Below are positions 24,023 through 32,563 of a stretch of DNA of 41,070 bases, piece by piece. This DNA is from an uncultured Lachnospiraceae bacterium (GTDB taxonomy: Bacteria > Bacillota > Clostridia > Lachnospirales > Lachnospiraceae): contig CAKRGM010000020.1 in assembly GCA_934330725.1 (NCBI GenBank), positions 1-41,070 on the forward strand. Direction: 5' to 3'. The notes under the pieces were generated by a model that saw only the letters and a program-made list of their open reading frames with translations, did not search any database and had not been told where the DNA came from. Both the position numbers and the translations under genes were made by a program. Positions within the stretch are counted from its first letter, which is position 1; each line of letters begins with the position of its first letter.

Positions 24023-24086
24023 GTGATTGCGAAATTTATGAAATTCAGATGCAAATGCAAATGTGCAAAATTAACAAATTCATAAG
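24023..24086. repeat. partial copy of the 200-bp element (left end)
   Basis: GTGATTGCGAAATTTATG... TGTGCAAAATTAACAAATTCATAAG matches the left 60 bases of the element, with GATGCAAATGCAAATG slippage inside (a short ATGCAA tandem at 24049-24062). It ends right before the ribosome site of the P1B-ATPase gene. Confidence 0.55.
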
Positions 24087-24102
24087 AAAGGAGAGGAGTT
24101 AT

Positions 24103-25968
24103 ATGAATAAGAAGCAGAAAAAAGTTCTTATAAGAATTATAATATCTGCAATTCTGATGATTGTTCTGGCTCTTTTGCCGCTTGAAGGATATTTAAAATT
24201 TGGATTATTTTTAATACCATATATTATAATTGGTTATGATATATTAAGGAAAGCCGTTAAAGGTATTCTTAATAAGCAGGTATTCGATGAGAATTTCCTC
24301 ATGGCAGTTGCAACTGTCGGAGCAATAGCACTGGGTGATTATAAAGAAGGCGTGGCCGTTATGCTTTTCTATCAGATTGGTGAATTGTTCCAGAGCTATG
24401 CAGTTGGAAAGAGCAGAAGAAATATCAGCAGCCTTATGGATATAAGACCTGATTATGCAAATATTGAAAAGGATGGAAAGCTTGAAAAGGTTGATCCTGA
24501 TGAAGTTGAAGTAGGAAGTATAATTATAGTGCAGCCTGGTGAAAAGGTGCCGATTGATGGTACAATAGTAGAAGGTACAACAACGCTTAACACAAGTGCG
24601 CTTACAGGCGAAAGTGTTCCGAGAAATGCAGGTGTTGGCGATGATGTAATCAGTGGCTGCATTAATATGACAGGAGTAATAAGGATAAAGACTACTAAGG
24701 AATTTGGAGAATCAACAGTATCAAAGATACTTGATCTTGTTGAAAATTCAAGTTCAAAAAAATCAAGGTCGGAAAATTTTATATCGAAATTTGCAAAAAT
24801 ATACACTCCTGCTGTATGTTACGGAGCATTAGCCCTTGCAATAATACCGCCGGTTGTACGTATTATAATTGGAAGCAGTGCTGATTGGAGCGACTGGATA
24901 TTAAGGGCATTGACATTTCTTGTTATAAGCTGTCCATGTGCGCTTGTAATTAGTATACCTCTTAGTTTCTTTGCAGGAATAGGTGGTGCGAGCAGAGAGG
25001 GTGTACTTGTAAAAGGTTCAAATTACCTTGAAACACTTTCAAAGACAAAATATGTTGTATTTGATAAGACAGGTACAATGACAAAAGGCGTATTTGAAGT
25101 GAGTGGAATCCATCATAGCACAATGGAAGACAAGAAGCTTCTTGAATATGCTGCGCTGGCTGAAAGCTATTCAACTCACCCGATAAGCAAGAGTCTGTTA
25201 AAGGCATATGGAAAGTCGGTTGATAAATCAAGAGTAACTGACGTGCAGGAAATAAGCGGGCATGGTGTAACAGCTAAAATTGATGGTGTCAGTGTTGCAG
25301 CAGGTAATGTAAAGCTTATGAAAAAGCTTGGTATTGAGTATAAGGAATGCCATCATGTTGGAACAGTAGTGCATATGGCTGTTGATGGAAAATATGCAGG
25401 CCATATACTTATTTCAGATGTAATAAAGCCTACTGCAAAGGATGCAATTGATGCATTAAATAAGATTGGGGTATCAAAGACTGTAATGCTTACCGGTGAT
25501 TCAAAGAAGGTAGCTGACAATGTGGCTCAGCAGCTGGGAATTTCAGAAGTTTACAGTGAACTTCTTCCGGGTGATAAAGTAGATAAAGTAGAGGCATTAC
25601 TTAGCAGCAAATCAGAGAAAGATAAACTTGCATTTGTTGGTGATGGAATAAATGATGCACCGGTGCTTTCAAGAGCTGATATAGGAATCGCAATGGGTGC
25701 ATTAGGATCAGACGCAGCAATTGAAGCAGCAGATGTTGTGCTGATGGATGATGATCCGCTTAAGATTTCAAAGGCTGTGAAAATAGCAAGAAAGTGTATG
25801 AGAATAGTTTATGAAAATATATATTTTGCTATTGGTGTAAAGATTGTATGTCTTGTTCTTGGTGCATTGGGTATTGCAAATATGTGGCTTGCAATTTTTG
25901 CCGATGTTGGAGTAATGGTTATTGCAGTATTAAATGCGATACGTGCGTTAGCTGTAAGGAAACTGTAA
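24103..25968 (+). CDS. cadA: Zn/Cd/Pb-exporting P1B-type ATPase
   Basis: A 621-residue metal pump of the CadA/ZntA group which drives Zn2+, Cd2+ or Pb2+ out of the cell with ATP. It has eight membrane helices. The TGES motif (ALTGESVP), the transmembrane SCPCALVIS, phosphorylation site DKTGTMTKG, THPISKS with the HP motif, and GDGINDAPVLSRADIGIAMG are intact. Lys in IGVKIVCLVLG and Asp in FADVGVMVIAVLNA match the ZntA metal-site residues, which argues against copper. It has no N-terminal metal domain; the 72-residue protein upstream supplies it. GGAGAGGAG before ATG 24103 decides the start over ATG 24049, which lies in the repeat. Confidence 0.95.
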   Translation: MNKKQKKVLIRIIISAILMIVLALLPLEGYLKFGLFLIPYIIIGYDILRKAVKGILNKQVFDENFLMAVATVGAIALGDYKEGVAVMLFYQIGELFQSYAVGKSRRNISSLMDIRPDYANIEKDGKLEKVDPDEVEVGSIIIVQPGEKVPIDGTIVEGTTTLNTSALTGESVPRNAGVGDDVISGCINMTGVIRIKTTKEFGESTVSKILDLVENSSSKKSRSENFISKFAKIYTPAVCYGALALAIIPPVVRIIIGSSADWSDWILRALTFLVISCPCALVISIPLSFFAGIGGASREGVLVKGSNYLETLSKTKYVVFDKTGTMTKGVFEVSGIHHSTMEDKKLLEYAALAESYSTHPISKSLLKAYGKSVDKSRVTDVQEISGHGVTAKIDGVSVAAGNVKLMKKLGIEYKECHHVGTVVHMAVDGKYAGHILISDVIKPTAKDAIDALNKIGVSKTVMLTGDSKKVADNVAQQLGISEVYSELLPGDKVDKVEALLSSKSEKDKLAFVGDGINDAPVLSRADIGIAMGALGSDAAIEAADVVLMDDDPLKISKAVKIARKCMRIVYENIYFAIGVKIVCLVLGALGIANMWLAIFADVGVMVIAVLNAIRALAVRKL

Positions 25969-26086
25969 TTTAATTTAGATTTTTAGACATAATTTTCGTA
26001 TATTTTATATCTAAATACAGAAAATAGTATATTTAATTATTTAATATAAGAAAAGCTTGATAATTATGAAAAAGAAAGGTACTATA

Positions 26087-26443
26087 ATGGCAGAAAAAGA
26101 AATTGAGTGTTGTGATGAAATTCATGAAGATTTGTTAAAAATAGTTAATGAGAAAATGCCAGATGAGACCACTCTTTACGATCTTGCTGAGCTATTTAAG
26201 GTATTTGGCGATTCTACACGAATCAGAATTTTGTTCGTCCTGTTTGAAGCTGAAGTGTGTGTATGTGATTTATCACAGGCACTTAATATGACACAGTCTG
26301 CAATATCACATCAGCTAAGGATACTTAAGCAGAATAAGCTTGTCAAATGCCGCAGGGAAGGCAAATCAATGTTTTATTCACTTGCAGATGATCATGTAAG
26401 GACGATAATTGCCCAGGGCTGTGATCATATTGGGGAGGATTAG
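26087..26443 (+). CDS. cadC: CadC/SmtB-type ArsR-family metal repressor
   Basis: A 118-residue winged-helix metal sensor that leaves its operator when Cd, Pb or Zn binds. With the start at ATG 26087 (AAAGG seven bases upstream), the metal ligands fall at the same residue numbers as in plasmid pI258 CadC: Cys58 and Cys60 (EVCVCDL), Asp101, His103, His114 and Glu117 (DDHV... DHIGE). An N-terminal Cys pair (Cys8/Cys9) stands where CadC has Cys7 and Cys11. Both the soft-metal site and the Zn site are therefore present. The recognition helix is NMTQSAISHQLRILK. In-frame ATGs at 26057 and 26066 lack ribosome sites. It follows the pump gene and should act at 23459-23482. Confidence 0.92.
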   Translation: MAEKEIECCDEIHEDLLKIVNEKMPDETTLYDLAELFKVFGDSTRIRILFVLFEAEVCVCDLSQALNMTQSAISHQLRILKQNKLVKCRREGKSMFYSLADDHVRTIIAQGCDHIGED

Positions 26444-26487
26444 AACATAAGGTGAATTATACAACTGAATAACAGGAGGAAAGAGCT

Positions 26488-27162
26488 ATGAATATATTTG
26501 ACATCATTGGACCGGTTATGGTAGGCCCATCCAGTTCACATACAGCAGGAGCTGTCAGGATAGGTAACATTTCAAGGAAGCTGCTTGCGGAAGATGTTGT
26601 TGATGCGCAGATATACTTTCATGGCTCTTTTCTTGCTACAGGAAAGGGACATGGTACAGATAAGGCGATAGTTGCAGGACTTTTGGGAATGTATGTTGAT
26701 GATATAAATGTACCTGACAGCTTTAAAATAGCTGAAAATGCAGGAATGAAGTTTAATATTAGCGGAATTGATCTGGGGGATGTGCATCCTAATTCTGTCA
26801 AGCTGGTAATAACAGGGAAAAGTGGCAGAAGACTGGAAATAATTGCCGCATCTGTCGGTGGAGGAAGAATACAGATATGCCAGATTGATGGTCTGCCTAC
26901 TAATTTCTGTGGGGATTATCCAACTCTTGTTGTTCACAATATGGATACACCGGGACATGTTGGACAGGTAACGTCCAAGCTTGCAAAGGAACAGGTAAAT
27001 ATAGCAACCATGCAGCTTTATCGTTCACAAAAAGGGGCAGATGCTGTTATGATACTGGAATGTGATAAAGAAATTTCAGAGGATATAATTGAATGGATAA
27101 GTCATCTTGAAGGGATAATGAAAGTAACTTATTTAAGTCTGGAAGATAGGAAGGAGAACTGA
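26488..27162 (+). CDS. sdaAB: L-serine dehydratase, beta subunit
   Basis: A 224-residue subunit of the two-part iron-sulfur L-serine dehydratase, which turns L-serine into pyruvate and ammonia. MNIFDIIGPVMVGPSSSHTAGAVRIG is the family signature, followed by GHGTDKAIVAGLLG. The C-terminal ACT domain (about 150-220, HNMDTPGHVGQVTSKLAKEQVNIATM) is regulatory and may sense serine. CAGGAGG precedes the ATG. The alpha subunit gene starts two bases after the stop, so they are co-translated. Confidence 0.96.
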   Translation: MNIFDIIGPVMVGPSSSHTAGAVRIGNISRKLLAEDVVDAQIYFHGSFLATGKGHGTDKAIVAGLLGMYVDDINVPDSFKIAENAGMKFNISGIDLGDVHPNSVKLVITGKSGRRLEIIAASVGGGRIQICQIDGLPTNFCGDYPTLVVHNMDTPGHVGQVTSKLAKEQVNIATMQLYRSQKGADAVMILECDKEISEDIIEWISHLEGIMKVTYLSLEDRKEN

Positions 27163-27164
27163 TT

Positions 27165-28037
27165 ATGTATAAATCATTAGAAGAAATTTGCAAAGCTTCC
27201 ATGCAGGCAAAGAAAAGTTTTTGGAAGATTATTCAGGAAGATGACTGTAATGAACAGTCAATATCACAGGAAGAGTCATTTGAAAAAATGAAAAGCATGT
27301 ACCTTGCAATGAAATATGCTGATAAGGATTATGATGAAACAAAGCTTTCTGCAAGCCGGCTGGTAGGAACGGATGGAGCCAGAATGCAGAAAGCAAGGCT
27401 TGATAAAAAAACAATTTGTGGAGACTTTATTGGAACAGTAATGGAAAAAGCCATAAAAATGGGAGAGTCAAATGCCTGCATGAAAAGGATAGTAGCAGCT
27501 CCTACTGCGGGTTCCTGTGGAGTTATACCGGCTGTATATATAAGTGTTCAGGAAAAGAACAATATTTCTGATGAAAAAATGACAGAAGCATTATATATTG
27601 CAGCGGGTATTGGCGGAGTTATTGCAAACAGAGCCTTTCTTGCAGGTGCAGCAGGTGGATGTCAGGCTGAGATAGGTTCTGCATCAGCGATGGCTGCCGG
27701 AGGAGTTGCATATCTGCTTGGAGGAGATTCATATACTATAGCCAATGCATCAGCACTGGCGTTAAAGAGCCTTCTGGGACTGGTATGTGATCCTGTTGCA
27801 GGTCTTGTAGAGGTGCCTTGTGTCAAACGTAATGTTATTGGAGCGGTTAATGCTCTTACTGCAGCTGATATGTCAATTGCCGGAATTAAAAGTAAAATTC
27901 CACCGGATGAAGTCATAGATGCAATGAGAAGCGTAGGAAAGGCGTTGCCGGAAACATTAAAGGAAACCGGAAAAGGTGGACTTGCTGAAACACCGACAGG
28001 TATAAAAGAAAGGGAAAGAATTATGTCACATGATTAA
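27165..28037 (+). CDS. sdaAA: L-serine dehydratase, alpha subunit (Fe-S)
   Basis: A 290-residue catalytic subunit carrying the [4Fe-4S] cluster. Typical segments: RIVAAPTAGSCGVIPAVYISV, then GVIANRAFLAGAAGGCQAEIGSASAMAAGG and LLGLVCDPVAGLVEVPCVKRN. The Cys in GGCQ, VCDP and VPCV are the expected cluster ligands. It ends with AETPTGIKERER, as in other SdaAA. GAGGA/GGAGAAC near the beta subunit stop acts as ribosome site. With the beta subunit and the following EamA exporter it forms an operon for serine breakdown to pyruvate. The cluster is oxygen-sensitive, which fits an anaerobe. Confidence 0.96.
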   Translation: MYKSLEEICKASMQAKKSFWKIIQEDDCNEQSISQEESFEKMKSMYLAMKYADKDYDETKLSASRLVGTDGARMQKARLDKKTICGDFIGTVMEKAIKMGESNACMKRIVAAPTAGSCGVIPAVYISVQEKNNISDEKMTEALYIAAGIGGVIANRAFLAGAAGGCQAEIGSASAMAAGGVAYLLGGDSYTIANASALALKSLLGLVCDPVAGLVEVPCVKRNVIGAVNALTAADMSIAGIKSKIPPDEVIDAMRSVGKALPETLKETGKGGLAETPTGIKERERIMSHD

Positions 28038-28085
28038 TATAATATTAAGATACTGTTGATAAGCTGCGAAAGAATGAGGACTTTT

Positions 28086-29006
28086 ATGGAGAAAAAAATT
28101 ATATGGCAGAAAACATGGGTGGTTTGCATTATTGCCCTGATATGCTGCTTATTATGGGGAAGTGCATTTCCTGGAATCAAGATAGGTTACAGGCTTTTTG
28201 AAATTCCATCAGACAACTGGAATGTGCAGCTTTTGTTTGCAGGAATAAGATTTGTGCTGGCTGGAGTTTTAGTTATTATAATAGGAAGTGTTATAAATAA
28301 AAAAATACTGGTTCCAAAGCGTTCTTCATTTTCAAAAATAGCTGTATTAGGTCTGTTTCAGACACTGCTTCAGTATATTTTCTTTTATATAGGACTTGCA
28401 CATACCACAGGCTTTAAGGCATCTGTAATAAATGCAGTTAATGTATTTTTTTCGCTTCTGATTGCCAGTCTTATATTTCATCAGGAAAAACTGACGATAA
28501 AGAAAATAATAGGCTGTATAATCGGTTTTTCGGGAGTCGTATACATTAATATGAGTGGAGCAGGCGGAGCAGCCGGAATTAACTGGGGCGATGTCTGCAT
28601 CATATGTACAGCGGCTTCGGCAGCATTTTCCTCTGTATTTGCCAAGATTTTTTCAAAATATGAAGATCCTGTTACACTTAGTGGTTATCAGTTTGTATTT
28701 GGTGGAATACTGTTAACGTTAATAGGATTGATTTCTGGAGGAAGACTGCAAAATGTAACATATGCTTCGATTGGAATACTTTTGTATCTGGCATTTGTTT
28801 CAGCAGTCGCATATTCACTGTGGGGAATCCTTTTAAAATATAATGATGTGTCAAGGGTAACTGTATTTGGTTTTATAAATCCGGTGTTTGGAGTTATTTT
28901 ATCGGGAATATTTCTTGGCGAGGGTGAGCAGGCATTTAGTTTACAGAGTCTGATTGCATTAATTCTTGTAAGCGTTGGAATATATGTGGTTAATATAAAA
29001 AAGTGA
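28086..29006 (+). CDS. EamA/DMT-family transporter
   Basis: A 306-residue membrane protein with about ten helices in two EamA repeats. LLWGSAFPGIKIGYRLF opens the first repeat, and VSAVAYSLWGILLKYNDVSRVTVFGFINPVFGVILSGIFLGE is the conserved end of the second. Such proteins usually export amino acids or metabolites. Its position behind serine dehydratase suggests serine, threonine or a related compound, as inference. ATG 28086 is chosen because GAGGA (28076-28080) lies five bases before it. Upstream in-frame starts at 28056 and 28074 have no ribosome site. The gap to the dehydratase is 48 bases. Confidence 0.87.
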   Translation: MEKKIIWQKTWVVCIIALICCLLWGSAFPGIKIGYRLFEIPSDNWNVQLLFAGIRFVLAGVLVIIIGSVINKKILVPKRSSFSKIAVLGLFQTLLQYIFFYIGLAHTTGFKASVINAVNVFFSLLIASLIFHQEKLTIKKIIGCIIGFSGVVYINMSGAGGAAGINWGDVCIICTAASAAFSSVFAKIFSKYEDPVTLSGYQFVFGGILLTLIGLISGGRLQNVTYASIGILLYLAFVSAVAYSLWGILLKYNDVSRVTVFGFINPVFGVILSGIFLGEGEQAFSLQSLIALILVSVGIYVVNIKK

Positions 29007-29161
29007 TTAGATGTGAAAAATATATTATTAAATAAAAAAATAAAGGATAATAAATGAAGACAAATTGACATGTAAGTGGTAGAATACAGTTGCGGTTTAG
29101 AGGAAAGATTAATTAAATCCCAAAAATCACAAGAATAGTACATAGTTGGAGGATTAGAAAA

Positions 29162-30577
29162 ATGAGAAGAACAAAAATAATATGTACACTTGGACCATCA
29201 ACAGATGATGAAAACGTTTTGGAACAGCTTATTGAAAGTGGCATGAATGTCGCAAGACTGAATTTTTCACATGGTACCCATGAAGAACATGCTGAGAGAA
29301 TCAGAGTGATTAGAAAGCTTGCAAAAAAATGTGGCAGGTCTGTAGCTATTTTGCTTGATACAAAGGGACCTGAAATACGAATTGGGAATATAAAGAATGG
29401 AAAGGCATTGCTAAAGACAGGACAGAAGTTTACACTTACAGCAGACGATGAAGAGGGAGATGAAACAAGGGCAAGCCTTACATTTAAAGATTTATATAAA
29501 GATGTAAGAAAAGGTGACATTATTTTAATTGATGATGGACTTGTAAGTCTTCAGGTAAATGAAATTGTCAATACAAATATTATGTGTACAGTTCAGAATG
29601 ATGGTATGATAGCTGACCATAAAGGTGTCAATGTACCTAATGTACATATAAATATGCCTTATATGAGTGAGAAAGATAAGCAGGATATACTGTTTGGTAT
29701 AGAACAGGATATTGATTTTATAGCTGCTTCATTTATAAGATCTCCAGAGGATGTAGAAGATTTAAGAAGGTTCCTTAAGGAAAACGGTGGTGAATCAATC
29801 CATATTATCTCAAAAATAGAGAATGAAGAGGGCGTAAGAACAATTGACGGTATCATCGAAAAAACAGATGGTGTCATGGTTGCCAGGGGTGATATGGGTG
29901 TTGAACTTCTTCCTGAAAAGGTACCGGCAATCCAGAAGATGATAATTAATAAGGTAAATGCAGCCGGAAAAACAGTTGTAACAGCTACTCAGATGCTTGA
30001 TTCAATGATAAAGAATCCAAGACCTACAAGAGCTGAAACAGCTGACGTTGCGAATGCCGTTTATGATGGTACAAGTGCTGTAATGCTTTCAGGCGAAACA
30101 GCTGCAGGTAAATATCCTGTAGAAGCACTTCAGATGATGGAAAGAATCGTTGAGTGTACTGAAGCTGAAATTGATTACAGACAGGTGTTTTTCTCTAAAG
30201 AAAGAAAAGAAAATTCAAATATAACAGATGCAATATGTCATGCAACATGTACAACAGCATATGATTTAAAGGCATCAGCAATTGTAACCGTAACAAAGTC
30301 AGGATATTCAGCACGTATGATTTCACGTTACAGACCTGACTGCCTTATCATTGGAGGAACAATTGATGAAAAGGTAGAAAGACAGCTTAACCTTGCATGG
30401 GGTGTATATCCAATCCTTCTTGAGACAAAAGACGATGTAATGGAGCTGTTTGATCATGCAGTTGATGCGGCAAAGGACAGAGGATTTATATCAAAGGGAC
30501 AAAGAATTGTAATAACTGCAGGTATACCGCTTGGAAAGTCAGGAACAACCAATATGGTCAAGGCACAGATTGTATAG
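29162..30577 (+). CDS. pyk: pyruvate kinase
   Basis: A 471-residue glycolytic enzyme converting phosphoenolpyruvate and ADP to pyruvate and ATP. MRRTKIICTLGPSTDDENVLEQLIESGMNVARLNFSHGTHEEH is the classic N-terminus. The catalytic loop HIISKIENEEGVRTIDGII has the active-site Lys and Glu. GVMVARGDMGVELLPEKVPAIQK, TATQMLDSMIKNPRPTRAETADVANAVYDG and the C-terminal allosteric domain (ASAIVTVTKSGYSARMISRYRP) follow. It lacks the extra C-terminal PEP-utiliser domain found in some Firmicutes. TTGGAGG precedes the ATG. It is monocistronic with a strong terminator. Confidence 0.97.
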   Translation: MRRTKIICTLGPSTDDENVLEQLIESGMNVARLNFSHGTHEEHAERIRVIRKLAKKCGRSVAILLDTKGPEIRIGNIKNGKALLKTGQKFTLTADDEEGDETRASLTFKDLYKDVRKGDIILIDDGLVSLQVNEIVNTNIMCTVQNDGMIADHKGVNVPNVHINMPYMSEKDKQDILFGIEQDIDFIAASFIRSPEDVEDLRRFLKENGGESIHIISKIENEEGVRTIDGIIEKTDGVMVARGDMGVELLPEKVPAIQKMIINKVNAAGKTVVTATQMLDSMIKNPRPTRAETADVANAVYDGTSAVMLSGETAAGKYPVEALQMMERIVECTEAEIDYRQVFFSKERKENSNITDAICHATCTTAYDLKASAIVTVTKSGYSARMISRYRPDCLIIGGTIDEKVERQLNLAWGVYPILLETKDDVMELFDHAVDAAKDRGFISKGQRIVITAGIPLGKSGTTNMVKAQIV

Positions 30578-30615
30578 AGTATCTGATATGATGCAGAATT
30601 TTTATTAATAGAAAT

Positions 30616-30658
30616 AAAAAATATCTTCGGCTGGAATTAACCGGTCGGAGATATTTTT
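30616..30658. terminator. terminator of pyk
   Basis: AAAAATATCTTCGGCTGG pairs with CCGGTCGGAGATATTTTT (two G-U) around AATTAA. The A and T runs are in the stem, so it is bidirectional. Confidence 0.85.
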
Positions 30659-30663
30659 CATGC

Positions 30664-30712
30664 AGCTAAGAGTAAAAACAATGCTGTGTTATTGGTTCCG
30701 GTTAATTTTATA
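30664..30712. repeat. partial intergenic repeat related to 11968-12008
   Basis: AGAGTAAAAA... GTTATTGGT--GGTTAATTTT is shared with the right half of the palindromic element upstream of the GGDEF gene (11968-12008). The remaining bases up to the nuclease start show nothing recognisable. Confidence 0.35.
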
Positions 30713-30780
30713 TGTTGTGTTGGAAAACATAAGATTTTACAATTACCGGGTTATGAATGGGTAATGTGAGGGAAAGGTAA

Positions 30781-31869
30781 ATGAAAGAAAAATTTAAGTA
30801 TGTAACGCGAAGATATCTTATGCAATTAGCTGCAGTATTTGCATCTTTTGCGATTGTATTATCAGGCTGCAGTGGCAAAGATGTAAGCAGTGAAAATAAT
30901 ATTACAGTCGAAAGTACAGTTTCACAGACTGAATCAGCAAATGCTCAGCAAACGGATGATAAAGCAGGGCAGGGGACCGGCGCGTCCTTTGATATTTCGT
31001 CTGTTCCGGCGTATTCCGGCAGCCCATATGTGGAAATTAATAATAACGTGCCGGAATTTGCAGATTCTGACAAAACACAGACAGCTTTTGAAACATATAG
31101 TGATTTAGACAGTCTTGGAAGATGTCAGACAGCATATGCAAATGTATGTAAGGAAATAATGCCAACGCAGGAACGTGGAAAGATAGGTGAAATAAAGCCG
31201 TCAGGATGGCATACTGTCAAATACGATGGTATTGATGGTAATTATTTATATAACAGGTGTCATTTGATAGCGTATCAGCTTGCGGGTGAAAATGCAAATG
31301 AGAAAAATCTTATAACAGGAACAAGATATTTAAATGTCCAGGGGATGCTGCCATTTGAAGATAAGGTGGCTGATTATGTAAATCAGACTGATAATCATGT
31401 ACTTTACAGAGTGACACCTGTTTTTGAAGGCAATAATCTTGTTGCCAGTGGTGTACATATGGAAGCTTATTCTGTTGAAGATAGTGGAAAAGGAATATGC
31501 TTTAATATATATGCATATAATATTCAGCCCGGAATAAAGATTAATTATTCAACAGGAGACAGCGAAGCTGACAGCAGTAATACACAGGCAGAATCAAAAG
31601 CAGCAGGAAATACAGAAAGTAATACACAAAACAGTCCCCAGACGGGCACGCCAGGGACTGAAGACCACTCATCCGACAGTGGAATCGATAACAGTTCGTC
31701 CCAAAACAGTCAGGAAGAGTATATTATGAATACAAATACCCATAAGTTCCATAAACCGGGTTGCCAGAGTGTTAAAACAATGAAAGATAAAAATAAAAAA
31801 GTTTATAAAGGAAACAGACAGGATCTGATAAATCAGGGATATCAGCCGTGTAAAAACTGCAATCCATAG
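30781..31869 (+). CDS. secreted lipoprotein nuclease (EndA/NucA-like DNA/RNA non-specific endonuclease)
   Basis: A 362-residue protein with signal peptide and lipobox (FASFAIVLSGC), so it is anchored on the outer face of the membrane. After a Ser/Thr/Gln-rich linker, the nuclease domain (about 90-255) shows GYDGIDGNYLYNRCHLIAYQLAGENANEKNLITGTRYLN-type features: NRCHLIAYQL contains the catalytic His in place of the DRGH motif, and ENANEKNLITGTRYLN has the Mg-binding Asn. A long Asn/Ser-rich linker (about 265-315) leads to a C-terminal domain NTHKFHKPGC...GYQPCKNC with three Cys and His, probably metal-binding. It should degrade extracellular DNA or RNA for nutrition, biofilm or DNA uptake. The ribosome site GAGGGAAAGG precedes the ATG. 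Confidence 0.88.
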   Translation: MKEKFKYVTRRYLMQLAAVFASFAIVLSGCSGKDVSSENNITVESTVSQTESANAQQTDDKAGQGTGASFDISSVPAYSGSPYVEINNNVPEFADSDKTQTAFETYSDLDSLGRCQTAYANVCKEIMPTQERGKIGEIKPSGWHTVKYDGIDGNYLYNRCHLIAYQLAGENANEKNLITGTRYLNVQGMLPFEDKVADYVNQTDNHVLYRVTPVFEGNNLVASGVHMEAYSVEDSGKGICFNIYAYNIQPGIKINYSTGDSEADSSNTQAESKAAGNTESNTQNSPQTGTPGTEDHSSDSGIDNSSSQNSQEEYIMNTNTHKFHKPGCQSVKTMKDKNKKVYKGNRQDLINQGYQPCKNCNP

Positions 31870-31931
31870 TATGCAAAATTATATGGCGGATATAATATTA
31901 AAGCAATAAGTTAATGAAAGGAAGTATAATT

Positions 31932-32438
31932 ATGAGTTTTAAGGAAATTGATTCAAAAGAGTTAAAGTTTAATCCATTTACAAAAATTTCAAAGGATTGG
32001 ATGCTTATTACAGCGGGAGATAAGGATAAATTTAATACAATGACAGCAAGCTGGGGAAGCCTTGGCGAATTATGGGGAAAAGATACTGTTACTGTCTATA
32101 TAAGACAGTCTCGCTATACAAAGGAGTTTGTTGATGCCAACGATACTTTTACAGTTTCTTTTTTTGGTGAAGAGTATAGAAAAGCATTAAATATATGTGG
32201 AACCGTATCAGGACGCAATACTGATAAAGTTAAGGATGCCGGACTTACACCATATTTTGTTGATAAAACAACCGCATTTGAAGAAGCTTCCATGGTATTT
32301 GTGTGTAAAAAGATGTATCATGCTGAAATGCCTGTATTATGTTTTGATGCCATGGAAAATGATGCAAAATGGTATCCGGACAAAGACTATCATACAATGT
32401 ACATAGCACAAATTGAAAAAGTGCTTGTAAGAGAATGA
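31932..32438 (+). CDS. flavin reductase-family protein (FMN-binding split barrel)
   Basis: A 168-residue cytoplasmic FMN-binding protein of the flavin reductase-like group. WMLITAGDKDKFNTMTASWGSLGELWGKDTVTVYIRQSRYTKEFVDANDTFTVSFF is the conserved barrel core with the FMN-contacting TASWG. Such proteins act as NAD(P)H:flavin reductases or as small flavoproteins. The partner is unknown. AAAGGAAG before ATG 31932 decides the start over ATG 31914. It lies 62 bases after the nuclease gene with no terminator between, but no obvious shared role. Confidence 0.85.
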   Translation: MSFKEIDSKELKFNPFTKISKDWMLITAGDKDKFNTMTASWGSLGELWGKDTVTVYIRQSRYTKEFVDANDTFTVSFFGEEYRKALNICGTVSGRNTDKVKDAGLTPYFVDKTTAFEEASMVFVCKKMYHAEMPVLCFDAMENDAKWYPDKDYHTMYIAQIEKVLVRE

Positions 32439-32563
32439 TTGTACAGAATTTAAATAAATAAATTTTTATAAAATACTTCTCATTTTACAATAATGTGGTA
32501 TAATTATTATATTGATGACGTGATTATGCACTATTGGCATGAATAATACAGGGGAGTGGCACA

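Noticed and set aside
28688..29143. 151-codon minus-strand frame over the EamA 3' end and pyk leader
   Set aside because: Antisense to a well-supported transporter; no ribosome site or recognisable domain.
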